A stretch of 64,000 nucleotides of DNA from Candidatus Eisenbacteria bacterium (GTDB lineage Bacteria; Eisenbacteria; RBG-16-71-46; JACRLI01). Positions within the stretch are counted from its first letter, which is position 1, and the number at the start of each line of letters is the position of its first letter. The notes under the pieces are model-generated. The model was not told where the DNA came from and did not search any database. It saw nothing but the letters and a program-made list of their open reading frames with translations. The DNA is taken from positions 168,308 to 232,307 of the forward strand of contig JACRLI010000014.1 of NCBI GenBank assembly GCA_016235265.1, read 5' to 3'. The translations under genes and the position numbers were made by a program. Shown one piece after another: positions 1 to 8,096 of this stretch.

Positions 1-2
1 TC

Positions 3-1190
3 GGGGATTGCCTGGCCCTGCAGGGATTCGTGCAGACCCACCTGCACCTGTGCCAGACGCTGTTCCGCGGTCTGGCCGACGACCTGCAGCTGCTCGACTG
101 GCTGCGCGAGCGCATCTTCCCGCTGGAGGCCGCGCACGACGCGGCCTCGCTGCGCGCCGCGGCGCGCCTGGGCCTGTGCGAGCTCACGCGCTCCGGCACC
201 ACCGCGTTCATGGACATGGGCACCATCCAGGGCACCGAGGTGATCGCGGGGGAGATCGCCGCCTCGGGCCTGCGCGCGGTGTTCGGCAAGGCGCTGATGG
301 ATGTGAATCTCATGTTCCCGCCTCTGGCCGAGCCCACGCGCGACGCGCTGGAGGAGGCCTTCGCCCTGGCCACGCGCTTTCACGGCACCGCCGGGGGCCG
401 GCTTCGGTACGCCTTCACCCCGCGCTTCGTGCTCTCGTGCACCGACGAGCTGCTGCGCGCCTCCTTCGCCATGACCCGCGACTTCGAGCACTCCCGCTGG
501 CACACGCACGCCTCCGAGAACCACGGCGAGCTGGACGCGGTGCGCGCCCGCTGCGGCTGCGGCAACGTGGAGCACCTCGACCGGCTGGGCACGCTCTCGC
601 CGGTGAGCTGCCTGGCGCACTGCATCCACCTGGAGCCCGCCGAGGTGGACGCCCTGGCGCGCACCGGGGCGCACGTGCTGCACTGCCCCGGCTCCAACCT
701 CAAGCTGGCCTCGGGCGTGGCGGATGTGCCCGGGCTCCGCGCCCGCGGCATCCCGGTGTCGCTGGGCTGCGACGGCGCGGCGTGCAACAACACCCTGGAC
801 ATGTTCTCCGAAATGCGCCTGGCGGCGCTGATCCAGAAGCCGAAGCACGGCCCCACCGCCATGCCGGCGCTGGAGGTGCTGGAGATGGCCACGCTGGGCG
901 GCGCGCGCGCCCTGGGATGGGATTCCGACATCGGCAGCCTCCGGGCTGGGAAGTCGGCGGACGCGGTGTTCCTGGACCTGGGACGGGGCTGGAATCCGCT
1001 GGAGGCGGCCACCGCCGAGGCGTGGGCCGGCGCCGTGGTGTACTCGGCCCGGCCGGAGAATGTCCGCGCGGTGCTCGCCGGCGGCGAGTGGCTGGTGCGC
1101 GACGGCCGGCCGGTGCGCTTCGACGAGGCCGCCGAGGCGGCGGCCGCCCGGAATCAGCTCCGCAAAGTGCGCGCCCGCGCAGGGGTCTAG
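3..1190 (+). CDS. Amidohydrolase, adenosine-type deaminase (5' end outside window)
   Basis: Zinc-dependent amidohydrolase of the MtaD/SsnA/DadD group, which deaminates S-adenosylhomocysteine, methylthioadenosine, 5'-deoxyadenosine or related purines in the cytosol. The frame is open from the left edge, so the true start and the N-terminal beta-domain are missing; 395 residues are visible. Metal-site motifs can be read in order: QTHLHLCQTLFRG at the very start (HxH), HTHASENHGE, a His in CLAHCIHLEP, and the Asp in GCDGAACNNT. The C-terminal LRAGKSADAVFLDL segment is typical of the small composite beta domain. The exact substrate cannot be read from sequence. It stands alone, 188 bases before the HDOD gene, with nothing obvious between them. 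Confidence 0.88.
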   Translation, partial: GDCLALQGFVQTHLHLCQTLFRGLADDLQLLDWLRERIFPLEAAHDAASLRAAARLGLCELTRSGTTAFMDMGTIQGTEVIAGEIAASGLRAVFGKALMDVNLMFPPLAEPTRDALEEAFALATRFHGTAGGRLRYAFTPRFVLSCTDELLRASFAMTRDFEHSRWHTHASENHGELDAVRARCGCGNVEHLDRLGTLSPVSCLAHCIHLEPAEVDALARTGAHVLHCPGSNLKLASGVADVPGLRARGIPVSLGCDGAACNNTLDMFSEMRLAALIQKPKHGPTAMPALEVLEMATLGGARALGWDSDIGSLRAGKSADAVFLDLGRGWNPLEAATAEAWAGAVVYSARPENVRAVLAGGEWLVRDGRPVRFDEAAEAAAARNQLRKVRARAGV

Positions 1191-1378
1191 GGCCGCGCCC
1201 TCCGCGGCGCATTTCCCGGCGCCCCGCTGCGGGAATCCTCAATGACCCCTCCCGCGCGGCCGATACTTCCACAGTGCCCCCAGTTTTCCGGACGCGCGGC
1301 CGAGGCGCCGCCACCCGGTGCGCCGAAGCACCCGACGCGTCCTGAGCACGACGGCTTCATTCCCCGGAGGAATCGCCC

Positions 1379-2230
1379 GTGAGCGTCCTGATCGTGCCTC
1401 GCGAACAGCTGGTGCGGCAGGTCAAGGGCCTGCCCCCGCTGCCGCACACGATGATGCGGGTGTGGCAGGTGATCGACAACCCGGCTTCCAACTCCACCAC
1501 GCTGGCCGAGGCCATCTGCGCCGATCCCTCGCTGGTCGCGACCCTGCTGAAGCTCGCGAACTCGGCGAGCTACGGCCGCAGCCGGGGGATCCAGACGATT
1601 CCCGAGGCGATCACGCTCCTGGGGTTCAACGTCATCAAGAAGATGTGCATGGGCACCATCGTTCAGGTGGGCCTGATGTCCCAGGGAGGCGCGTCGCGCG
1701 TGTTCGACAGCGTGCTCTTCTGGCGGCACTGCGTGGGCACCGGGCTGGCGGCCGAGGCCATCGCCGAGATCCAGGGGCTGAAGATCGGGGACCTGGCGTT
1801 CTCGCACGGCCTGCTGCACGACCTCGGGGTGCTGGCCCTCGACCGGTGCCTTCCGCCGGACGCGGCCGAGCACTTCGCCGAGGAGATCGCCGCGGGACGC
1901 CGCCTGATGGACGTGGAGTTCGAGGCCATCGGAACCACCCATCCCGAGCTCGGGGCGGAGCTGGCCGCGGAATGGAACTTCCCGACCAGCCTGCAGGATG
2001 TGATCCTGCACCACGCCGAGCCGCGGCTGGAGCCGGGCCGCGAGCTGGAGGTGCTGGTGGGACTGGCCTGCATGCTCACCGACCAGCAGGAGTACTGCCA
2101 GTGCCGCGACAGCGCGGGCGCCTTCGAGGACGCCCGCAAGTTCCTGGGGCTGAGCAGCGAGCAGATCAACCAGGCGCGCCAGGTGGTGATGCACCGGCTG
2201 GTGGCGCTGGCGGAGGCATTCGAGATCTAG
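1379..2230 (+). CDS. HDOD domain protein
   Basis: Stand-alone HDOD (HD-related output domain) protein of 283 residues, a family usually found in bacterial signalling. The GTG start is chosen because CCCCGGAGGA lies just upstream at good spacing. The N-terminus LPPLPHTMMRVWQVIDNP and the following ADPSLVATLLKLANSASYG are hallmark HDOD segments; the HGLLHDLG stretch and the HTHPELGAEL-like region (TTHPELGAELAAEW) are HD-like but the metal ligands are incomplete, as usual in the family. No receiver, GGDEF or kinase domain is attached, so the partner is unknown. A strong hairpin follows the stop. Function in signalling is family knowledge, not shown here. Confidence 0.85.
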   Translation: MSVLIVPREQLVRQVKGLPPLPHTMMRVWQVIDNPASNSTTLAEAICADPSLVATLLKLANSASYGRSRGIQTIPEAITLLGFNVIKKMCMGTIVQVGLMSQGGASRVFDSVLFWRHCVGTGLAAEAIAEIQGLKIGDLAFSHGLLHDLGVLALDRCLPPDAAEHFAEEIAAGRRLMDVEFEAIGTTHPELGAELAAEWNFPTSLQDVILHHAEPRLEPGRELEVLVGLACMLTDQQEYCQCRDSAGAFEDARKFLGLSSEQINQARQVVMHRLVALAEAFEI

Positions 2231-2314
2231 CGCGGACGCCGCGCCGGGGCGCGCGGTCCGTGGACGTAAGGGACTCCGCCGGCCCTGCGCCGGCGGTCCC
2301 GGGTTGAACGCAAT

Positions 2315-2343
2315 GGGGCGGGCTTCCACTGGAAGCCCGCCCC
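2315..2343. terminator. Bidirectional terminator hairpin
   Basis: Perfect inverted repeat with 14-base arms (2315-2328 and 2330-2343), GGGGCGGGCTTCCA and its complement, leaving a tiny loop around CACT. It is followed on the + strand by GATTTCGTT and preceded by AAT-rich bases. It sits between the convergent HDOD and aminotransferase genes, so it could end transcription from both sides. Confidence 0.65.
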
Positions 2344-2415
2344 GATTTCGTTGCCGGAAGAGTGCCGGCCCGCAGCGCGCCTGCCCTGGCCGTGCAGGGC
2401 CCCGCCGCTCCGGCT

Positions 2416-3771
2416 CTACCCGCGCAACTCCTTCTCCGTCTCGGCGAACACCTCTTCGAGGATGTCCATGCCCTCCATCGCGGTGGCCTCGTCCAGCACC
2501 AGCGGCGGGTTCACCCGGAAGCTGCTGGTGTAGGCCATGGTGAGCAGGCCCCGCTTCAGGGCGCGGTGGAAGATGGCCGCGCACTGCTTCTTGTCCAGCC
2601 GCTCCTTCGTCGCCTTGTCCTTCACGAACTCGACGCGGATCAGCATGCCCTTGCCGTCGATGCCGTCCACGAAGGAGAACTTTCGCTCGAACTCCTTGAA
2701 TCGCGCCAGCATGGCCGCGCCCACCTTGCGCGAGTTCTCCACCAGCTTCTCGTCGCGGATCACTTCCACCGAGGCGCGCGCCGCGGTGGCGGCCATGGGA
2801 TTGCCGCCGTAGGACGACGACGAGCCCGAGGGCTGGTTCCACGGCGGAGTGTCGCCGACGCGGTCGCTGGTGATCACCACCGAGAGCGGGAAGCCCGCGG
2901 CGATGCCCTTGCCGCAGGTCATGATGTCCGGGACCACCCCGTCGTGGTTGGAGCCGAACCACTCGCCGCTGCGCCCGAAGCCGGTGATCATCTCGTCGGC
3001 GATCAGCAGCGCGCCGAACTCCTTCGCGATCTCCTGGATCCGCTTCAGCGCGCCCGGCGGCGGCACGATGTTGCCCGCGGTGCCCTGGATGGGCTCGACC
3101 AGGATCGCGGCCACCTGGCCCGTGGTCTCGAGCTTGATCATGTCACGCGCGAAGTCCAGGCAGTGGAGATTGCACTCCGGGTGCTTCATCTTGAACGGGC
3201 AGCGGTAGCAGTCGGGATACGGCGTGAGGTACAGGCCCGGCATGAGCGGCCCGAGCCCGTGCTTGAAGGTGGAGCCCATGGCCCCCAGCACGCCGCCGGT
3301 CTTGCCGTGGAAGCCGCCCCAGAAGGCCACCACTTCGTACTTCCCGGTGTACGCCTTGGCCAGCCGGATGGCCGACTCCACCGCCTCGGACCCGCCGCTG
3401 TAGAACTGCACGCGGTTGAGGTCGCCGGGGGTCACGGAGGCGATCAGCTCGGTCACCGCCACGCGGTTGGGGGAGGTGAAGCTGCCCACCGAGACCTTGC
3501 GGATCTGCTCGGTCATCATCTCCACCCACTTCGGGTGCGAGTGGCCCAGCGAGGCCACGTTGATGCCGGCGATGAAGTCAATGAAGCGGTTGCCGTCCAC
3601 GTCGGTGAGCGTGGCGCCCTTCCCGTGGTCCATCACCAGGCGCGACATGAGGGCGAAGCCCTGCGTGCCGGGGGCGATGAACTTCTGTTCCTGCTCGAAC
3701 AGCTGGCGGGATTTCGGTCCGGGAATCTCGGTCTGGAGGTGGACGGCTCGGGACTTAGTCGATTCTGCCAT
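2416..3771 (-). CDS. Class III PLP-dependent aminotransferase
   Basis: Fold-type I aminotransferase of the 4-aminobutyrate/acetylornithine class, 451 residues, transferring an amino group between an omega-amino donor and a keto acid. Seen: YSGGSEAVESAIRLAKAYTG (cofactor phosphate site), FWGGFHGKTGG, DEMITGFGRSGEWFG with the PLP-nitrogen Asp, and TCGKGIAAGFPLS with the Schiff-base Lys. A Cys-rich insert (PDCYRCPFKMKHPECNLHC) resembles that in archaeal-type members of the class. The ATG lies 16 bases inside the end of the upstream ATP-grasp gene, so it is the last gene of the 9133-2416 operon. The substrate may be the amino component of whatever that cluster makes; this is inference. Confidence 0.88.
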   Translation of the reverse strand: MAESTKSRAVHLQTEIPGPKSRQLFEQEQKFIAPGTQGFALMSRLVMDHGKGATLTDVDGNRFIDFIAGINVASLGHSHPKWVEMMTEQIRKVSVGSFTSPNRVAVTELIASVTPGDLNRVQFYSGGSEAVESAIRLAKAYTGKYEVVAFWGGFHGKTGGVLGAMGSTFKHGLGPLMPGLYLTPYPDCYRCPFKMKHPECNLHCLDFARDMIKLETTGQVAAILVEPIQGTAGNIVPPPGALKRIQEIAKEFGALLIADEMITGFGRSGEWFGSNHDGVVPDIMTCGKGIAAGFPLSVVITSDRVGDTPPWNQPSGSSSSYGGNPMAATAARASVEVIRDEKLVENSRKVGAAMLARFKEFERKFSFVDGIDGKGMLIRVEFVKDKATKERLDKKQCAAIFHRALKRGLLTMAYTSSFRVNPPLVLDEATAMEGMDILEEVFAETEKELRG

Positions 3772-4576
3772 GGAGTCGGGCCTCTTTCACGATCTGATCG
3801 GCGATCTTCTGAGAAGCCCGATCCCGGAAGCGGGCGAAACTGGGCCAGTCGTTGAGATCGATCAGCGTTATGCCCCCGTCGTGGACCACCAGGTCCCCAC
3901 CGTAGATGGACAGCCCCGCTGCGTCGGCGGCGCGCTCGGCTTCCACGCGCAGCGCCTCGGGGTCCACCGGGCGCGTTCCCGGTCCCTCGGAGTGGTACCA
4001 CTCGAAGAACCCGTTGTTGTGGATGGCGTAGAACTTGATGACGTCGCCCACCAGGTGCTCCTGCAGCACCGCGCGATCGATGCCGCGGTCGCGCATGCCC
4101 CGGAGCACCGCGAGGGCCTGGCCGTGGTCGGGCACGTGCACCACGTCGCCCTTCTGGGTGGCGTGCACGTCGCCCCGCTTGACCCACAGGCTGGGCAGGC
4201 CGGCCACCTCCTCCGGGATGCTCTCCAGGGAGGTCTCCACGATCACCGTGCGCGGGAAGGGCACGCGGGACTCGTGGAAGCGCTCGACCATGAACGTGCG
4301 GTAGCAGTTTCGGATGGAGTCGGAGGAGTTGATCAAGAGCTTACCCTGCTCCTCGAGACGCGTGAGCCAGGGCATGCTGCGCGGGCCCTGGCACATGTGG
4401 AAGACCACCGGGGAGGCGATGCTGGCCGTCGGGAGATCGTCCTCGCTCACCATCCCGACGCCGAAGCCGCGGGCCTCGATGGCGTCGCGGGTCAGGCGCA
4501 TGATGGCGGCGTCGTTCGATTCGTGATTGGGGGAGAACTCGACCGAGCGGGCGATTCCCGTGAATTGTGGCGTCAT
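3755..4576 (-). CDS. ATP-grasp family protein
   Basis: Predicted ATP-grasp ligase or kinase of 273 residues; not matched to a named subfamily. The frame is open further upstream, but ATG at 4576 is preferred because it overlaps the preceding stop as ATGA. Features: an N-terminal segment followed by SSDSIRNCYRTFMVERF, LPSLWVKRGDVHATQKGDVV (ATP-binding lysine region), VLQEHLVGDVIKFYAIHN, and a C-terminal IYGGDLVVHDGGITLIDLNDWPSF in which the acidic/Asn pair would bind Mg. The closing DLNDWPSF resembles RimK and inositol-phosphate-kinase-like ATP-grasp folds. By neighbourhood it probably conjugates or phosphorylates an intermediate of the CDP-alcohol cluster. Substrate unknown. Confidence 0.75.
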   Translation of the reverse strand: MTPQFTGIARSVEFSPNHESNDAAIMRLTRDAIEARGFGVGMVSEDDLPTASIASPVVFHMCQGPRSMPWLTRLEEQGKLLINSSDSIRNCYRTFMVERFHESRVPFPRTVIVETSLESIPEEVAGLPSLWVKRGDVHATQKGDVVHVPDHGQALAVLRGMRDRGIDRAVLQEHLVGDVIKFYAIHNNGFFEWYHSEGPGTRPVDPEALRVEAERAADAAGLSIYGGDLVVHDGGITLIDLNDWPSFARFRDRASQKIADQIVKEARLHGRID

Positions 4577-5280
4577 TCCTTGCGCTCCCAGAGGGCCAGG
4601 TACTCCTCGGCGGCCCTCACGTCCCCGGGACGGTCCACGTCCACCGTCTTGGGAAGCCGGTGGCCGTGCAGCCGGAAACCCGCGTCCACGAGGTGGCCCA
4701 GGAAGTTGCGCATTCTGGACACACCCAGCTCCTGGGCCCGGTCCAGCTCCGGCCACACTCGCGGTGTGAAATAATAGATTCCGGCCGTCACCCAGCGGGC
4801 CCCCGGAAGGGAGGTGCCCAGGGTGGTGATCCGGTCCGAAGTCATCCGGACGCACAGCGGCTTCTCGTCGTCCACGAAAGAGGTCAGCGCCAGGGTGCCG
4901 TCCGAGCGGCGGCGGGCCCGGGCCCGCGCCACCAGGGCCGGCAACTCCCCGGGCGGCAGGACCGAATCCACCATGGACACCAGCGCTTCCCGGCCTTCGA
5001 AGAACGGGCGAAGGACCAGCAGGCTGTGCATCGAACTAAGGGTGGACCGTATCACAAAGCGCACCGGAACGGGTAGGGGCTGGGCCAGGACCCGGTCCCG
5101 GACCTCCACCGAGTCCTCGTTGACGATGACGTGGATCTCCTCCGCCCCGGCGGCATGCAGATTCTCTATCGTCCTTTGAATCAACGACTTGCCGCCGATC
5201 TCCAGGAGCGGTTTGAGGACCCGGCGGCCCTCCTGCTGCAGCCGCGAGCCCTCCCCGGCGGCCAGGATCCCCGCCTTCAC
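4573..5280 (-). CDS. Sugar/alcohol-phosphate nucleotidyltransferase
   Basis: NTP_transferase fold enzyme, 235 residues, expected to join a nucleotide (probably CMP, by context) to a phosphorylated alcohol or sugar. Motifs: LAAGEGSRL (nucleotide loop), KPLLEIGGKSLIQRTI, VNEDS, VDSVLPPGE (metal Asp), and TAGIYYFTPRVW with TVDVDRPGDVRAAEEYL near the end. The length fits cytidylyltransferases of the myo-inositol-phosphate and phosphocholine type, which provide the CDP-alcohol for a CDP-alcohol phosphotransferase such as the one two genes upstream. It overlaps the ATP-grasp gene by four bases (ATGA). The specific NTP and alcohol are not determined by sequence alone. Confidence 0.82.
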   Translation of the reverse strand: MKAGILAAGEGSRLQQEGRRVLKPLLEIGGKSLIQRTIENLHAAGAEEIHVIVNEDSVEVRDRVLAQPLPVPVRFVIRSTLSSMHSLLVLRPFFEGREALVSMVDSVLPPGELPALVARARARRRSDGTLALTSFVDDEKPLCVRMTSDRITTLGTSLPGARWVTAGIYYFTPRVWPELDRAQELGVSRMRNFLGHLVDAGFRLHGHRLPKTVDVDRPGDVRAAEEYLALWERKE

Positions 5281-5314
5281 CTGCCGCCCCTCCCGGTTTC
5301 AGGAACGCCCGGCC

Positions 5315-6007
5315 TCAAATCCCACCATCCCACACGGCCAGGAAGTCCCGGGCGCTGCCCAGGGTGAAGTCCGGCCGGAAATCTGTCCGGCGTTGGACCG
5401 GGCCGCGCACCCAGGCCGTGGCCATTCCCAGGGCCCGGGCCGGGCGCAGGTCCATGTCCACCGAGTCCCCCACCATGATCGCACCCGCCGGCGTCGCCCC
5501 CAGCCGGCCCAGCGCATGCAGGAAGAAGTCCGGGTCGGGCTTGCGCAGCCCCACCACGGCCGAGTCGCACACCGCGTCCACCAGGGGCAGCAGCCCCTCC
5601 TCGCGCAGGATCAACTCCAGGTTGCCGGTGAAGTTGGAGAGGATCGCCACGCGGGCCCGGCCCCGGAGGGATTCCAGGACCCTGGAATTGCGGTCGAGAT
5701 GGTCCCGGGTCTCCGCCAGCAGGAACGCGGCCGCCCGGTCGGCCGGGGCCGGGTCGGGGAAGCCCAGGTGGGCCAGCATCAGGCCGCATTCCATGCGCAG
5801 CGAGGCGTGGAGGTTGAGCCCCGCCACCGAGGCGTCGGCGTTGATCGCGTCCTCGGCGGCGCGGAAGGCGGGGTCCAGGGCGGTGGCGGGGTACTCCAGG
5901 CCCTGGGCGCGGAAGGCGGCGTCGAAGCGGCGGCTCCAGTGGATGCCGTCGCCGTCCAGGGTGCCCCCGAAGTCGAACAGCACCGCCTCCCAGCGGGAGG
6001 CGGTCAT
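5315..6007 (-). CDS. HAD-superfamily hydrolase
   Basis: Haloacid-dehalogenase-like hydrolase, 230 residues. Motif I reads VLFDFGGTLDGDG: the nucleophile Asp is present, but the usual second Asp (DxD) is Gly, as in the DFGGTL subgroup. Motif II is ILSNFTGN, motif III has the Lys in GLRKPDPDFFLHAL, and motif IV is IMVGDSVDMDL. ATG at 6007 is preferred over longer reading because it overlaps the stop of the CDP-alcohol transferase as ATGA. In this operon it could dephosphorylate the phosphatidyl-alcohol-phosphate product, as phosphatases do after PIP or PGP synthases; that role is inferred from context. Confidence 0.83.
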   Translation of the reverse strand: MTASRWEAVLFDFGGTLDGDGIHWSRRFDAAFRAQGLEYPATALDPAFRAAEDAINADASVAGLNLHASLRMECGLMLAHLGFPDPAPADRAAAFLLAETRDHLDRNSRVLESLRGRARVAILSNFTGNLELILREEGLLPLVDAVCDSAVVGLRKPDPDFFLHALGRLGATPAGAIMVGDSVDMDLRPARALGMATAWVRGPVQRRTDFRPDFTLGSARDFLAVWDGGI

Positions 6008-6984
6008 TTCGCTTCGGCCATCGCCCCGCCGCGCACCGGCACCGGGCGGGGGTCGGGCTCCTCCCGCGAAAGGTCCTGGATCAGCCGCTCGGACGCACCG
6101 CGCTGGGTCCACGTCAGCGCCAGCGCGTACACGTTCAGCAGCAGCACGTTGGCCCACAGGTACCATTCCGGGCGACGCAGCAGCACCGACGCGGACAGCA
6201 GCACCAGGTGGGCGTTGGGGCCGAGGTAGTTCCACCAGCGCACCATGCGGCGCTGGCGTTCGCCGTAGGCCGCGGCGAAGTGCTCCGAGACGGGACCGTC
6301 CGGGAAGTGGGCCTGGATGGCGCGCAGCAGCGGCTGGTAGGTGGGCGTGGTCCAGACCTGGCGGGCGGCGTAGTGCTCGTAGAGGCCCAGCACCAGGCCC
6401 CGGCCCGCGCCCGCGCCATCCGCCCCGGTCCTGCGCGCCCGCGCCAGCGCCTCGGGCGAGTCCGGGTCGAGCGCCTCGCGCTTCTTCACGATGCGGATGT
6501 ACTCGGTGCGATAGAAGTCGTACAGCGCGCTCTGCAGCGAGTGCGAGGCCAGCGCCAGGAACGCCAGGGCGCCCCACATCCACTCTCCCGTCTGCGACAC
6601 CAGTCCCCACCCCAGCACCGAGTAGATCACCACGAACATCAGCATGCTGCACACGCCGTCCACGATCCGGCCGTAGCGGGAGGGCTCCTTCCGGAGGCGG
6701 GCAAGCTGGCCGTCGGCTGCATCCATCACCTCGGCGATCCAGAGCAGCGCCACGCACGTCGCGAGGACCGGCACCGAAGGGGAGAACATCAGGAAGGCGG
6801 CCCCCATGCCGATCAGCATCCCGGCCACGCTGACCTGGTCGGGGGTCACGCGCATCGGGAGGAAGGCGGCGGTGAACACCACCGCCACGGGCCGGAAGAA
6901 ATAGCGATCGAGGTTCTCCTCGATCTCCCAGGCCTTGAACACCTGGCGCGACTCCAGCTCCGACCGAAGGCGCTTCAGGCTCAC
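6004..6984 (-). CDS. CDP-alcohol phosphatidyltransferase family protein, variant active site
   Basis: Integral membrane enzyme of 326 residues that should transfer a phospho-group from a CDP-activated donor to an alcohol. It is longer than most family members (about 200). The signature D-x2-D-G-x2-A-R-x8-G-x3-D-x3-D runs from residue 88: D88, D91, G92, A95, R96, G105 and D109 are all in register, but the fourth Asp position is S113. That Asp is held to be the catalytic base in structurally studied members. Several hydrophobic spans are visible (about 33-80, 113-150, and near the C-terminus), plus a long polar loop about 165-250. The GTG start overlaps the flippase-like gene stop as GTGA. Either it is a divergent active enzyme or it is no longer catalytic. 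Confidence 0.82.
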   Translation of the reverse strand: MSLKRLRSELESRQVFKAWEIEENLDRYFFRPVAVVFTAAFLPMRVTPDQVSVAGMLIGMGAAFLMFSPSVPVLATCVALLWIAEVMDAADGQLARLRKEPSRYGRIVDGVCSMLMFVVIYSVLGWGLVSQTGEWMWGALAFLALASHSLQSALYDFYRTEYIRIVKKREALDPDSPEALARARRTGADGAGAGRGLVLGLYEHYAARQVWTTPTYQPLLRAIQAHFPDGPVSEHFAAAYGERQRRMVRWWNYLGPNAHLVLLSASVLLRRPEWYLWANVLLLNVYALALTWTQRGASERLIQDLSREEPDPRPVPVRGGAMAEAK

Positions 6985-8096
6985 TGGGCTTCCTCGCTCA
7001 GGACCGGCTCCTCGTCCCGGGCGGCCTTCCGGCCGAATTCCGCTCCCCGCGGCCGTGGCGCTGCGGGGCGCAGCATCGGGCCGCCGCGGGATTCCTCGGG
7101 CGCTTCCGCCAGTTTCGGCATGCGCCGCACCCCCAGCGCGGCCATGATGGCCAGCCCGCCGGCGATCCAGATCAGCTCTCGCAGCCTGGATGCCACCCCC
7201 AGGTAGATCCCGTAGGAGGGGTCCGCCTCCAGCCACTTGAGGCACAGGTAGAAGCTGCCTTCCTTCACCCCCAGTTCATAGGGCACGAAGAAGGTGGCCA
7301 CCTGCATCAGCGAGCTGACCGAGTGCGCGAAGAAGGTGCGCAGCGGGTTCAGCCAGATGCCCACGTTGGCCATCATCACCATGACTTCCATGGCCCAGAT
7401 GGCCCGGCCCAGGAAGTCCGCGCCCAGCGCCAGCCAGAAGCTGCCCCGGCGCTCGCGGTAGAAGCTGGTGACGCTGTCGTCGTAGCGCACCAGGCGCTCC
7501 TGCCACGAGGCCAGCCGGTCGGCCCGGATCTTCACCAGCCGCTGGCGGCCCAGCCAGCCGAACAGCCGCTCCACCAGTCCGCCCTGGTGGGCGGTGAGCA
7601 GCGCGAACGCCACCAGGCCCGCCGCCGCCGCGCCGCCCCCGAGCGCCACCACGCGCGTGGGCGTGAGCTCGAGCAGCCAGAAGCCCAGGACCAGCGCCAC
7701 GATGAAGACGCCCATGTGGCTCAGCACGTGCAGGGCGTTGTAGGCGATTACCGAGCTCACCGCGCGGTGCTTTCCCAGCCGCCGCGAGATCAGCATCATC
7801 TTCAGCGGCTCGCCGCCCAGGGCGATGAACGGCGTCATGTAATTGAGAGAGAACCCGGCGATGGAGACCAGGAAGAGGTAGCGGAACTTCAGCTCCCGTC
7901 GGGCGGCGGGGTCCAGCGCCAGCCACCACGCGAAGCAGAACAGCAGGTAGGAGACGGCGGTGGGGATGAGGACCAGCAGGAAGAGCGGGCCCTGCCCGGC
8001 CAGCGAGTTCAGCAGTGAGACCAGGCCGAACTGCCGCAGCAGGAGCAGGAACAGGCCCGCCCCCAGCGCCAGGAAGAGCCACTCGAGGCGCTTCAC
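6981..8096 (-). CDS. Lysylphosphatidylglycerol synthase TM-region/flippase-like membrane protein
   Basis: Polytopic membrane protein of 371 residues resembling the UPF0104/AglD/LPG-synthase transmembrane family. It begins with KRLEWLFLALGAGLFLLLLR and has about eight hydrophobic segments; PFIALGGEPLKMMLISRRLG is the conserved cytoplasmic-face motif of the family, and FVPYELGVKEGSFYLCLKWL is another conserved stretch. There is no soluble aminoacyltransferase domain, so it is not MprF itself. Family members are thought to move lipids or lipid-linked sugars across the membrane. GTG at 8096 overlaps the oxidoreductase stop (GTGA). In this cluster it probably flips the finished lipid; this is inference. 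Confidence 0.8.
   Translation of the reverse strand: MKRLEWLFLALGAGLFLLLLRQFGLVSLLNSLAGQGPLFLLVLIPTAVSYLLFCFAWWLALDPAARRELKFRYLFLVSIAGFSLNYMTPFIALGGEPLKMMLISRRLGKHRAVSSVIAYNALHVLSHMGVFIVALVLGFWLLELTPTRVVALGGGAAAAGLVAFALLTAHQGGLVERLFGWLGRQRLVKIRADRLASWQERLVRYDDSVTSFYRERRGSFWLALGADFLGRAIWAMEVMVMMANVGIWLNPLRTFFAHSVSSLMQVATFFVPYELGVKEGSFYLCLKWLEADPSYGIYLGVASRLRELIWIAGGLAIMAALGVRRMPKLAEAPEESRGGPMLRPAAPRPRGAEFGRKAARDEEPVLSEEAQ

Noticed and set aside
5315..6007. Missing second Asp in HAD motif I as evidence of inactivity
   Set aside because: The DFGGTL wording is common in one HAD subgroup and the other three motifs are intact.
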